From Kytococcus schroeteri (lineage in GTDB: Bacteria; Actinomycetota; Actinomycetes; Actinomycetales; Dermatophilaceae), in the NCBI RefSeq assembly GCF_042433515.1, contig NZ_JBHLVH010000019.1, positions 98,884 through 162,883 of the forward strand: a stretch of DNA of 64,000 nt, in the 5' to 3' direction. Both the position numbers and the translations under genes were made by a program. Below the pieces are notes generated by a model. That model did not search any database. It saw only the letters and a program-made list of their open reading frames with translations, and had not been told where the DNA came from. Positions 42,284-50,655 of this stretch are shown here, piece after piece. Numbering within the stretch: position 1 is the stretch's first letter; every line of letters starts with the position of its first letter.

Positions 42284-42366
42284 GCGGCGCACCCTACGCA
42301 CCCCGGGCGGTCACGCCCCGTGGACACCACGCCGCGCGGTCGGGGCCGGTGTGGAAGGCTCGCGGG

Positions 42367-43137
42367 GTGAGCACCTGGCAGTGGCAGACCCCCGCCGAGG
42401 GCGTGCGGCGCACCGAGCTTCAGCACGCCTGCGAGCCCGCCGCGCTCATGGAGGCCGTGGACGCCGAGCTGGAGGCCGGCGCCCGGCGCGTGGAGGTGCT
42501 GCTGCACCCCGACCGCCGCGACCTGCGCCGCCTCACCCTACGGGCCGGGCTGCGCACCGAGGGGACCCTGCGGGCCCTGGCCGGCCCCTCCCCGGAGGGT
42601 GACCGCCTGCTGGCCACCCGCCTGGACAACGACCCGCCGCGCCTCTCCCGCGAGGGGCGCCTGGGGGTGCTCGACAGCTCCATGCCCACCAAGCGCGTCA
42701 TCGCCCAGGGCGTGGTCACCGACCGGCAGGGACGGGTGCTGCTCTGCGAGCTCACCTACAAGACCGAGTGGGACCTGCCGGGCGGCATCGTGGACCCCGG
42801 AGAGGGCCCGCAGGCCACCGTGGTGCGCGAGGTGCGCGAGGAGATGGGGGTGGACCTTCCGGTGCGCGGGCTGCTCAGCGTCAACTGGATGCCGCCCTAC
42901 CGTGGCTGGTCGGACGCCCTGCTGTGCGTCTTCGACCTCGGCGAGCAGCCCGACCTCGTGGAGCGAGCCACCCTGCAGCCCACCGAGATCGCGGCCCTGC
43001 ACTGGTGCACACCGGACGAGGTGGCCCAGCACGCAGCCCCCTACGTGGCCCGCCACCTCGCGCAGGTGTGGGACGGGCAGGCCGTGCGCCGCGGCACCGT
43101 GGTGCTCAGCGACGGGGATCCGGACCCGCTCGGCTGA
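42367..43137 (+). CDS. Nudix hydrolase with an N-terminal GNAT-like remnant
   Basis: 256 residues from GTG 42367 (GGAAGG upstream). The Nudix box is complete: GGIVDPGEGPQATVVREV leading into REEMGV near residue 140, with all metal-binding glutamates. Residues about 20-75 (ACEPAALMEAVDAELEAGAR, RRLTLRAGLRTEGTLRA) resemble the last part of a GNAT acetyltransferase rather than a Nudix fold, pointing to a fusion or degenerate domain. The substrate, a nucleoside diphosphate derivative, cannot be named. Confidence 0.85.
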   Translation: MSTWQWQTPAEGVRRTELQHACEPAALMEAVDAELEAGARRVEVLLHPDRRDLRRLTLRAGLRTEGTLRALAGPSPEGDRLLATRLDNDPPRLSREGRLGVLDSSMPTKRVIAQGVVTDRQGRVLLCELTYKTEWDLPGGIVDPGEGPQATVVREVREEMGVDLPVRGLLSVNWMPPYRGWSDALLCVFDLGEQPDLVERATLQPTEIAALHWCTPDEVAQHAAPYVARHLAQVWDGQAVRRGTVVLSDGDPDPLG

Positions 43138-43140
43138 CCC

Positions 43141-43683
43141 TCAGCCGCGCCGGCGTCGGCGGTAGCGGGCCACGGCCTGGCGGTTGCCGCAGGCCGTGCT
43201 GCAGAAGCGCCGCGAGCGGTTGCGCGAGGTGTCCACGAGCACCCCCGCACAGTCCTCGGCGGCGCACGTGGCGAGGCGGTCCCAGGCGTCCGCCCGGAGC
43301 ACGTCGGCCAGGGCGAGGGCGGCCTCCACCGCCATCCGCGCCGCGACCGGGGCGTCGTCGGAGACCGCGTGCACGTGCCAGCCGTAGTCGTCGTGCCGCA
43401 CGAGGCGGGGACGCGCCTCGTACTCGGCCAGCAGGTCGTTCACCAGGCCCGCGGCCGGCTCGGGGTCCAGCCGCCAGAAGGTGGCCAGCCGGTCGCGCAC
43501 GGCGCGCACCTCGGCCAGCTCCTCCTCGGTGTCGTCGAAGCGCCCCGTCCAGCCCCACTCCCGCTCGAAGGCCTCGAGCGCAGCGGTGTCGGGCAGGAGG
43601 TCGCCCTGCCGGGGGCCCGGCGCGGTGTTCACCAGCGCGGCCGCGCCCTGCAGGGCGTCGTCGGTGTCATGGGTGAAGTGCAT
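43141..43683 (-). CDS. CGNR zinc finger protein
   Basis: 180 residues from ATG 43683. The N-terminal stress-sensing (ABATE-like) part begins HFTHDTDDALQGAAALVNT. The C-terminal zinc finger reads CAAEDCAGVLVDTSRNRSRR then FCSTACGNRQAVARYRRR, with the CGNR motif that names the family. Such proteins are probable transcription factors, often next to the transporter they control. It is divergent from an EamA exporter gene, so it is likely its regulator. Convergent with the Nudix gene. Confidence 0.9.
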   Translation of the reverse strand: MHFTHDTDDALQGAAALVNTAPGPRQGDLLPDTAALEAFEREWGWTGRFDDTEEELAEVRAVRDRLATFWRLDPEPAAGLVNDLLAEYEARPRLVRHDDYGWHVHAVSDDAPVAARMAVEAALALADVLRADAWDRLATCAAEDCAGVLVDTSRNRSRRFCSTACGNRQAVARYRRRRRG

Positions 43684-43812
43684 GTTGACGCATGACCCTA
43701 GCGCACGTACCGTCTGCCTCCCGTCATGCGCCAACCAGCGTGACACCCATGACATCGCCGGCTCCGTACCGGGGTGCACCACCCCGTCGACCCGCCCCGA
43801 GGAGGGACCACC

Positions 43813-44835
43813 GTGCCCACGACGACGACCCACGCCGTCTCCCCGACCATGGGGGCCCTCCGCAGGACTCGCCCCCGTCTGGCCCGCCGTGGACTGGCCG
43901 CCGCACCCGGCAGCGGGGGCGGCCTGGCCCTGGCCCTCGTCTCGGCCATGGCCTTCGGGCTCGCCGGGCCGCTCGGCAAACCGCTCATGGATGCCGGGTG
44001 GTCGCCCGCCACGGTGATCATCGGCCGCGTGCTCGTGGGCGCCCTGGTGCTCGCGCCCGCCACGCTCGTGCTGCTGCGCGGGAAGTGGCAGCTGGCCTGG
44101 TCGCAGCGCTGGCCGGTGCTGGCCTACGGCGTGCTGGCCGTGGCCGGGGCCCAGCTCTGCTACTTCCAGGCGGTCACCCGTATCCCTGCCGCCGTGGCCC
44201 TGCTGCTGGAGTACATGGGCGTGGTGCTGGTGGTGCTGATCCTCTGGGCCCGCACCGGCCGCGCCCCCGCCGTGCTCACACTGGTGGGCATGGCCACCGC
44301 CGTAGCCGGCCTGGTGCTGGTGCTCGACCTGCGCAGCACGGGGCTGGACCCGGTGGGCGTGGCCTGGGGACTGGCGGCCGCCCTCGGACTGGCCACCTAC
44401 TTCCTGGTGAGCAGCTCGGTGGACCGCGAGATGCCGGCCGTGGCCGTGGCAGGGCTGGGCATGCTCATCGGCGGCGTCACCCTCGTGGTGGNNNNNNNNN
44501 NNNNNNNNNNNNNNNNNNNNNNNNNNNNNNNNNNNNNNNNNNNNNNNNNNNNNNNNNNNTGGTGGGTGGGCCTGGGCCTGCTGGGCGCCGTGACGGCCGG
44601 CCTGGCCTACGGAAGCGGCACCATGGCCACCCGTCGACTGGGTGCCACGGTGGCCTCCTTCGTGGGACTCACCGAGGTGCTCTTCACCGCCCTCTTCGGG
44701 TGGCTCCTGCTGGGCCAGCACCTGGGCCCGGCCCAGCTCGTGGGCGGCGGCGTGGTGCTCGGCGGCATCGTGCTGGTGCGCCTGCAGGAGGCCCGTGAGC
44801 TGCGCGCCGCCACCCGCGCCAGCAGCACCGCCTGA
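43813..44835 (+). CDS. EamA/RhtA-type drug-metabolite exporter, interrupted by an assembly gap
   Basis: About 340 residues from GTG 43813 (GAGGAGGG upstream). Ten hydrophobic helices in two EamA repeats are expected; the first begins LALALVSAMAFGLAGPLGKP and the second ends VVLGGIVLVRLQEARELR. GLTEVLFTALFGWLLLGQHL matches RhtA-like threonine/homoserine exporters. N bases at 44492-44559 hide about 23 residues, and the frame is kept across them. The divergent CGNR protein is a likely regulator. Confidence 0.85.
   Translation: MPTTTTHAVSPTMGALRRTRPRLARRGLAAAPGSGGGLALALVSAMAFGLAGPLGKPLMDAGWSPATVIIGRVLVGALVLAPATLVLLRGKWQLAWSQRWPVLAYGVLAVAGAQLCYFQAVTRIPAAVALLLEYMGVVLVVLILWARTGRAPAVLTLVGMATAVAGLVLVLDLRSTGLDPVGVAWGLAAALGLATYFLVSSSVDREMPAVAVAGLGMLIGGVTLVVXXXXXXXXXXXXXXXXXXXXXXXWWVGLGLLGAVTAGLAYGSGTMATRRLGATVASFVGLTEVLFTALFGWLLLGQHLGPAQLVGGGVVLGGIVLVRLQEARELRAATRASSTA
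44492..44559. other. Assembly gap (run of N)
   Basis: 68 undetermined bases inside the EamA exporter gene; the reading frame continues across it. Confidence 0.99.
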
Positions 44836-44841
44836 CGCGAC

Positions 44842-45471
44842 TCAGCCGTGGCGGTCGCGGCCCAGCACCGGGGTGCTCGGATGGCGGTGACGCTCCCGGA
44901 CCGCGTCACGGCCGTCGTCGTCGCCGTCCTGCGGGGGCACACGGCACAGCCACTGGGCCACCTGCCCGGCGGCGCCGAGGACCCCGAGGGTGAGCACCTG
45001 GAGCCCGGTGCGCACCACCGCCGCGCGCACGCTGGGCACGTCGGCATCGGGCAGGGCGGCCACGAACAGGCCCGCGAAGGCGCCGCTGAGCACCGACCCG
45101 GCCCACGCGGCGGCGATGGCGGCCACCACCACCAGGCGCGCGGTCTGCGGCGAGGGCCCGCGGTGACGCCGGCGCTCGGAGGCCGCGTCGGTGCCGTCGG
45201 CGCGGGCGGACCTCCACACCCAGGTGGCCGCCACGAGCAGACCCACGGCGAACACGACGTCCATGACCAGCCCGGCCACGGCACGCACGGGCACCGCGTT
45301 GCCCTGCCCGAGCCACCAGCTGGCCGCCACCCAGCCCAGCAGGCCGGCCGCCAGCCAGCTCACGAGCAGCTGCCCCACGCGCGTGCCGGGCCCCCGGTCG
45401 GGACCCTGTTGCGGCCCGCGGGGGCGACGCGGGTCCCTCTCGGGCGGCGTGGTCGGCAGCTCGCGGCTCAT
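44842..45471 (-). CDS. DUF3180 membrane protein
   Basis: 209 residues from ATG 45471, overlapping the folB-folK stop (ATGA). After a basic Pro-rich start come four helices: LLVSWLAAGLLGWVAASWWL, the second at about 68-88, LVVVAAIAAAWAGSVLSGAF, and one near 155-175. An acidic/His-rich tail follows. DUF3180 proteins regularly follow folK in actinobacteria; no function is known. It ends the fol operon and converges on the exporter gene. Confidence 0.82.
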   Translation of the reverse strand: MSRELPTTPPERDPRRPRGPQQGPDRGPGTRVGQLLVSWLAAGLLGWVAASWWLGQGNAVPVRAVAGLVMDVVFAVGLLVAATWVWRSARADGTDAASERRRHRGPSPQTARLVVVAAIAAAWAGSVLSGAFAGLFVAALPDADVPSVRAAVVRTGLQVLTLGVLGAAGQVAQWLCRVPPQDGDDDGRDAVRERHRHPSTPVLGRDRHG

Positions 45472-46361
45472 CGCTCTCCTCCCAGGTGCAGGGCGGGCCA
45501 GGGGGGTCCCGGGCGCACGCCCCCGGCGTCGTCGGCGCGCGCGGCGAGGTCGGCCACGGCCTGCCCGGCCAGGCGGGCGGCGGGGTCCGCCATCGCCCAC
45601 GGGGCGAGCACGAAGGCACGCTCGGCCGCGCGCGGGTGGGGCAGCAGCAGCTCCCCCTCGGCGTGCACCTCGGTGCCGGCGCGCGGGTCGCCGTACTGCA
45701 CGAGGTCGAGGTCGAGCATGCGCGCCCCCCAGCGCACCTCCCGCGTGCGGCCGTGCGCCGCCTCGATACCGTGCAGCGCGGCCAGCAGGTCGGCGGCGCC
45801 CCGCGTGGTGCGCACCAGGGCCACGGCGTTGAGGTAGACGGGCTGCTCCACCCCACCCACGGGGTCGGTCTCCACCAGCGGGGACAGGCCCGTCAGACGA
45901 ACACCCGGCAACGCGGCCAGGGCGGCCACGGCCGAGGCCAGGGTTCCGGCCGGGTCCCCGAGGTTGGCGCCCAGGGCCACCACCGCCGGCAGCTCGCGCT
46001 CGCGCACGGCGGTCACCGAGGCGTCGGCGAAGGGCACCGTGATGGGCGCCTGCGGCTTGTGCACCGTCACCTCCAGACGCGGGCAGCGGTCGCCGCCCGG
46101 GAGGGCCTGCACGGCATCGAGGAGCCGCTCGGCGAGGGTCTCGAGCAGGTCCACCGGCTCGCCCTCCACGGTGGCCACCAGCACCTCGGCGGCCTGGCCG
46201 TAGTGCAGCGTGGCGCCGATGTCATCACCCGCGCCGGCCCCGACCGGCAGGTGGGCCACGAGGTCGACGACGAAGTCCTGGCCGTCCCGGCGCTCGTGCT
46301 CGAACACCCCGTGGTGCCCCCGCGCCCGCACACCGGAGAGGCGCACGACCTGGCCGGTCAC
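45468..46361 (-). CDS. folK: Dihydroneopterin aldolase / HPPK fusion
   Basis: 297 residues from the GTG at 46359-46361, overlapping the folP stop. Residues 1-120 are FolB (VRLSGVRARGHHGVFEHERR, VDLLETLAERLLDAV, VTVHKPQAPI), which cleaves dihydroneopterin. Residues about 125-290 are FolK (VVALGANLGDPAGTLASAVA, PVYLNAVALVRT, MLDLDLVQYGDP, LPHPRAAERAFVL), which pyrophosphorylates the pterin. In many actinobacteria these are two adjacent genes; here they are joined in one frame. Folate operon order is folE-folP-folBK. Confidence 0.95.
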   Translation of the reverse strand: MTGQVVRLSGVRARGHHGVFEHERRDGQDFVVDLVAHLPVGAGAGDDIGATLHYGQAAEVLVATVEGEPVDLLETLAERLLDAVQALPGGDRCPRLEVTVHKPQAPITVPFADASVTAVRERELPAVVALGANLGDPAGTLASAVAALAALPGVRLTGLSPLVETDPVGGVEQPVYLNAVALVRTTRGAADLLAALHGIEAAHGRTREVRWGARMLDLDLVQYGDPRAGTEVHAEGELLLPHPRAAERAFVLAPWAMADPAARLAGQAVADLAARADDAGGVRPGPPWPALHLGGER

Positions 46362-47245
46362 GAGGCCCACCGCCGCCCGGCCAGCCCGGCCCGCCGCAGC
46401 ACCCCGAGGGCGTCCACGGTGCCGACCACGTCGTGCACGCGCACCGCCCACGCGCCGGCCTGCGCGGAGAGCAGCGAGGTGGCCGCGGTGGCGGCGTCGC
46501 GCTCCACCGGCGGCACCGGGTGGTCGGCGTCCGCTCCGGGGCGCGCCTGCTGCAGGAAGCCCTTGCGCGAGGCCCCCACGAGGGTGGCGCACCCCAGCTG
46601 GTGCGCGCCGGTCACGAAGCGGTCGAGCTCCCCGGTCATGGCCCAGCTGTGCTCGGGCGTCTTGGCGAAGCCCAGGCCCGGGTCCAGCACCACCTGCCCG
46701 CGGCGCACCCCGGCGGCCTCGGCCACCTCCAGACGCTGCGCCAGCTCGGCCAGCACCTCGCCGGTGACGTCGGTGTAGCGGGCCGGGCCGTACATGTCCG
46801 CCGAGTGCCCGCGCCAGTGCATGAGCACGTAGGGCACACCGGTCTCGGCCACCACGCGGAACATGTCCTCGTCGGCCAGGCCGCCGGAGACGTCGTTGAC
46901 CACGGCAGCACCGGCCTCCACCACGGCGGCGGCCACCGAGGCCCGCATCGTGTCCACCGAGACGCACCAGCCGCGCTCGGCCAGGGCCCGCACCACGGGC
47001 ACCACGCGGCGCAGCTCCTCGGCCTCGTCCACGCGCTGGCTGCCGGGCCGGGTGGACTCCCCGCCCACGTCCACCAGGTGTGCCCCGGCGGCCACCATCC
47101 GCGCGGCGTGCGCCACGGCGGCGTCGGGGGCGTCCCAGCGCCCCCCGTCGCTGAACGAGTCGGGGGTGACGTTGAGGATGCCCATGACCAGCGGCAGGCC
47201 GTCGGGGTCGACCGGCAGGCCGGGCGCGTCCGGTGCGTGCCGCAC
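46358..47245 (-). CDS. folP: Dihydropteroate synthase
   Basis: 295 residues, GTG start four bases after the folE stop. It condenses the pterin pyrophosphate with p-aminobenzoate and is the sulfonamide target. Signatures are VMGILNVTPDSFSDGG near residue 20, DVGGESTRPGSQRVDEAEEL near residue 60, and the Lys/Ser region of LVGASRKGFLQQ near residue 225. TIM-barrel length is normal. Confidence 0.96.
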   Translation of the reverse strand: MRHAPDAPGLPVDPDGLPLVMGILNVTPDSFSDGGRWDAPDAAVAHAARMVAAGAHLVDVGGESTRPGSQRVDEAEELRRVVPVVRALAERGWCVSVDTMRASVAAAVVEAGAAVVNDVSGGLADEDMFRVVAETGVPYVLMHWRGHSADMYGPARYTDVTGEVLAELAQRLEVAEAAGVRRGQVVLDPGLGFAKTPEHSWAMTGELDRFVTGAHQLGCATLVGASRKGFLQQARPGADADHPVPPVERDAATAATSLLSAQAGAWAVRVHDVVGTVDALGVLRRAGLAGRRWAS

Positions 47246-47249
47246 GACC

Positions 47250-47807
47250 TCAGCCGTTCCGCAGCAGGGTCAGGGCCTCGGCGCGCGTGGCCTGGTCGGT
47301 GAACTGGCCCCGCACGGCGGAGGTCACCGTCCGGGCCCCCGGCTTGCGCACGCCGCGCATGGTCATGCACAGGTGCTCGGCCTCCACCACCACGATGACG
47401 CCACCGGGGTCCAGGTGGTCCACCAGTGCGTTGGCCACCTGCGTGGTCAGGCGCTCCTGCACCTGCGGGCGGCGCGCGTACGTCTCCACCAGGCGGGCCA
47501 GCTTGCTCAGCCCGGCCACGCGGCCGTTGCGGGGCGTGTAGCCCACGTGGGCCACCCCGTGGAAGGGCAGCAGGTGGTGCTCGCACAGCGAGTACATCTC
47601 GATGTCGCGCACCAGCACCATCTCGTCGTGGTCCACCGCGAAGGTGGTGCCCAGCACGTCGGCGGGGTCCTGCCCCAGCCCGGAGGTCAGCTCGGCGTAG
47701 GAGCGGGCCACCCGGGCCGGGGTGTCGAGCAGGCCGTCACGGTCGGGGTCCTCCCCCACGGCCAGGAGCAGCTCCCGGACCGCCGCCTCGGCACGCGCGA
47801 GGTCCAT
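47250..47807 (-). CDS. folE: GTP cyclohydrolase I
   Basis: 185 residues from ATG 47807, overlapping the ftsH stop by one base (TGATG). It opens the folate pathway by turning GTP into dihydroneopterin triphosphate. Zinc ligands lie in YSLCEHHLLPFHGVAHVGY near residue 70 and in EHLCMTMRGVRKPG near residue 143. QERLTTQVANAL precedes the second. Coupling to ftsH links folate genes to that operon. Confidence 0.96.
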   Translation of the reverse strand: MDLARAEAAVRELLLAVGEDPDRDGLLDTPARVARSYAELTSGLGQDPADVLGTTFAVDHDEMVLVRDIEMYSLCEHHLLPFHGVAHVGYTPRNGRVAGLSKLARLVETYARRPQVQERLTTQVANALVDHLDPGGVIVVVEAEHLCMTMRGVRKPGARTVTSAVRGQFTDQATRAEALTLLRNG

Positions 47808-49900
47808 CAGCCCCGACCACCCGCGGGACCCCAGCCGCTCGGGCTGGACCCCGGGGTCGGGGGCTGGCCGTGGCCCTCACCGGGGCCGGCCGTGCTGCCG
47901 GGCTCACCGGCACCGTGGCCCGGGTCCACCGGGTGCTCGTCCACCGGCAGCTGGTCCAGCGGGCCGGAGATGTCACCGCGCGCGACGGCGGCCTTCTCAC
48001 CCTCGGTGAGCACCGGGGGCTGCTGCGAGACCGGACGGTCCTGGCTGGAGAGCCAGGTGGCGCGCACCGGGCGCTTCTTGACCGGGGCGAAGATCTCGGC
48101 CAGGCGCTCGGCGTTGATCGTCTCCTTGTCGAGCAGCTCCAGCACGAGGTCGTCCAGCAGCTCGCGGTTCTCGTTGAGCGCGGCCCAGGCCTCGTCGTGC
48201 GCGGCCTCGATGAGGGCACGCACCTCGGCGTCCACCACACCGGCCAGCCGCTCGGAGTAGTCGCGGCCACCACCCATGTCGCGGCCCATGAAGGGCTCAC
48301 CGCCCTGCTCGCCGAGCTTCACGGCACCGACCTTGTCGCTCATGCCGTACTGGGTGACCATCTTGCGCGCGATGTCGGTGGCCTTCTCGATGTCGTTCGA
48401 GGCGCCCGTCGACGGGTCGTGGTAGATGATCTCCTCGGCCACGCGGCCACCCAGCGCGTAGGCCAGCTGGTCGAGCAGCTCGTTGCGCGTGGTGGAGTAC
48501 TTGTCGTCCAGCGGCATCACCATCGTGTAGCCGAGCGCACGGCCGCGCGGCAGGATCGTGATCTTGCTGACCGGGGCGGTGTGGTTCATCGCCGCGGCCA
48601 CCAGGGCGTGACCACCCTCGTGGTACGCCGTGACCTTGCGCTCCTTCTCGTTCATCACGCGGGTGCGCTTCTGCGGACCGGCCATGACGCGGTCGATCGC
48701 CTCGTCGAGCGCGCGGCTGTCGATCAGCTGCGCGTTGGAGCGGGCCGTGAGCAGCGCGGCCTCGTTGAGCACGTTGGCCAGGTCGGCACCGCTCATGCCC
48801 GGCGTGCGGCGGGCCACGGCCAGCAGGTCCACGTCGCCGGCCATCGGCTTGCCGCGCGCGTGCACCTTGAGGATGTCGTGGCGACCCTTCATGTCCGGGG
48901 CCTCCACCGCGATCTGGCGGTCGAAGCGGCCCGGGCGCAGCAGCGCGGGGTCGAGCACGTCCGGACGGTTCGTGGCCGCGATGAGGATGACGTTGGTCGA
49001 GCCGTCGAAGCCGTCCATCTCCACGAGCAGCTGGTTGAGCGTCTGCTCGCGCTCGTCGTGGCCACCGCCCATGCCGGCACCGCGGTGGCGACCCACGGCG
49101 TCGATCTCGTCCATGAAGATGATGGCCGGCGAGTTGGCCTTGGCCTTCTCGAACAGGTCACGGACGCGGCTGGCGCCCACACCCACGAACATCTCCACGA
49201 AGTCCGAGCCGGAGATGGAGTAGAAGGGCACGCCCGCCTCGCCGGCGATGGCGCGCGCCAGGAGCGTCTTTCCGGTGCCGGGCGGGCCGTAGAGCAGCAC
49301 GCCCTTGGGCACCTTGGCACCCACCTGCTGGAACTTGGCCGGCTCGGTGAGGAACTCCTTGATCTCCTCGAGCTCCTCCACCACCTCGTCGGCGCCGGCG
49401 ACGTCCTCGAAGGTCACCTTGGGCATGTCCTCGGTGGCCAGCTTGGCGCGGGACTTGCCGAACTGCATGATCCGCGAGCCGCCACCCATCTGCGGCATGA
49501 TCAGCAGGAAGAGGCCCACCAGGAGCAGGAAGGGCAGCATGGTCAGCAGCAGGCTGACGAACCAGTTGGCCTTCTCCGGGTCGTCGGTGAAGCCCTTCTC
49601 CGGCTTGTGCTCGTTGAGCGCCTTCACCACGTCGTCGCCGCGGGCGTCCACGTAGAAACTCTGGATCTTGCGGGCGTTCTCCACCCCGCCCCCGGAGTAC
49701 TCCTGCCCCTCCTTGAGCGTGAGGTCGACACGGTCCGGCGTGACCTTGGCGGACTCCACCTTGTCCGCCTGGATCTGCTCCAGCGCCGCCGAGGTGTCCA
49801 CGCGCTGGAAGCCGTCACTGCCCTTCAGCCCGAACCAGACCAGGGCCGCTGCGATGATCAGGAAGATCCAGAACATCGGCGTACGCCACATCTTCTTCAT
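47807..49900 (-). CDS. ftsH: ATP-dependent zinc metalloprotease FtsH
   Basis: 697 residues from ATG 49900 (MKKMWRTPMFW) with GAGG at suitable distance; an ATG two codons earlier abuts that site. Two membrane helices (about residues 9-25 and 110-130) bracket a small external domain. The AAA module has YGPPGTGKTLLARAIAGEAG near residue 204 and the second region of homology ATNRPDVLDPALLRPGRFDR. The zinc site is AYHEGGHALVAAA near residue 424. The C-terminal tail is Gly/Pro-rich and unconserved. It degrades unneeded membrane proteins. Confidence 0.97.
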   Translation of the reverse strand: MKKMWRTPMFWIFLIIAAALVWFGLKGSDGFQRVDTSAALEQIQADKVESAKVTPDRVDLTLKEGQEYSGGGVENARKIQSFYVDARGDDVVKALNEHKPEKGFTDDPEKANWFVSLLLTMLPFLLLVGLFLLIMPQMGGGSRIMQFGKSRAKLATEDMPKVTFEDVAGADEVVEELEEIKEFLTEPAKFQQVGAKVPKGVLLYGPPGTGKTLLARAIAGEAGVPFYSISGSDFVEMFVGVGASRVRDLFEKAKANSPAIIFMDEIDAVGRHRGAGMGGGHDEREQTLNQLLVEMDGFDGSTNVILIAATNRPDVLDPALLRPGRFDRQIAVEAPDMKGRHDILKVHARGKPMAGDVDLLAVARRTPGMSGADLANVLNEAALLTARSNAQLIDSRALDEAIDRVMAGPQKRTRVMNEKERKVTAYHEGGHALVAAAMNHTAPVSKITILPRGRALGYTMVMPLDDKYSTTRNELLDQLAYALGGRVAEEIIYHDPSTGASNDIEKATDIARKMVTQYGMSDKVGAVKLGEQGGEPFMGRDMGGGRDYSERLAGVVDAEVRALIEAAHDEAWAALNENRELLDDLVLELLDKETINAERLAEIFAPVKKRPVRATWLSSQDRPVSQQPPVLTEGEKAAVARGDISGPLDQLPVDEHPVDPGHGAGEPGSTAGPGEGHGQPPTPGSSPSGWGPAGGRG

Positions 49901-49953
49901 TGCCATCCTCGTGCGGGGCGCGACCCCGCGTCTCGTCCTGCCGACGTCGTGCC

Positions 49954-49974
49954 GACGCTCGATGCTCGATGCTC
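49954..49974. repeat. Three tandem heptamers upstream of ftsH
   Basis: GACGCTC-GATGCTC-GATGCTC lies about 55-75 bases before the ftsH start. It may be an operator-like array or a chance repeat. Confidence 0.4.
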
Positions 49975-50044
49975 GCACCAACGTGCGATGGCGGCCCAGT
50001 GTTCCACAGGGCCCTGTGCAGGAGCGCCCGGACGCGGCGTCAGC

Positions 50045-50596
50045 TCACTGGTACATGTGCGGCGCGAGGGTGCCCACGCAGCGCAGGTTGCGGTAGCGCT
50101 CGTCGAAGTCCAGCCCGTAGCCCACGACGAAGTCGTTGGGGATGTCGAAACCCACGTAGCGGGCGTCGATCTCCACCTTCATGGCGTCCGGCTTGCGCAG
50201 CAGGGCGGCCACCTCCACCGAGGCGGCGCCGCGGGAGGCCAGGTTGTCGAGGATCCAGCTGAGCGTCAGCCCGGAGTCGATGACGTCCTCCACCACGAGC
50301 ACGTGGCGGTCGGTGATGTCGACGTCGAGGTCCTTGAGGATGCGCACCACACCGCTGGACTTGGTGCCCGAGCCGTAGGAGCTGATGGCCATCCAGTCCA
50401 TGGGCACGCTGTAGGGCATGGCGCGCATGAGGTCCGACATCACCATGACCGCGCCCTTGAGCACGCCCACCATGAGCAGGTCCTTGCCGCGGTAGTCCTC
50501 GGCGATCCTCCCGGCCATCTCCTGCAGACCGGCCAGGATCTGCTCCTCGGTCAGCAGGACCTTCTCGAGGCCGTCCTCCATGTGCTCAGCGTCCAC
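50045..50596 (-). CDS. hpt: Hypoxanthine phosphoribosyltransferase
   Basis: 183 residues from the GTG at 50594-50596, favoured over an ATG five codons later because GGAGG lies five bases upstream. It salvages hypoxanthine and guanine using PRPP. The PRPP loop is VLVVEDVIDSGLTLSWILD near residue 100; LMVGVLKGAVMVMSDLMRA and the flexible loop ISSYGSGTKSSGVV are typical. tilS lies just upstream on the same strand, a conserved pairing. Confidence 0.95.
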   Translation of the reverse strand: MDAEHMEDGLEKVLLTEEQILAGLQEMAGRIAEDYRGKDLLMVGVLKGAVMVMSDLMRAMPYSVPMDWMAISSYGSGTKSSGVVRILKDLDVDITDRHVLVVEDVIDSGLTLSWILDNLASRGAASVEVAALLRKPDAMKVEIDARYVGFDIPNDFVVGYGLDFDERYRNLRCVGTLAPHMYQ

Positions 50597-50655
50597 GTGG
50601 TCCTCCGGGTCGGTGTCGTGGTGGGCGTCGTCGTGCTCGATGCGGTACGGCCGCC

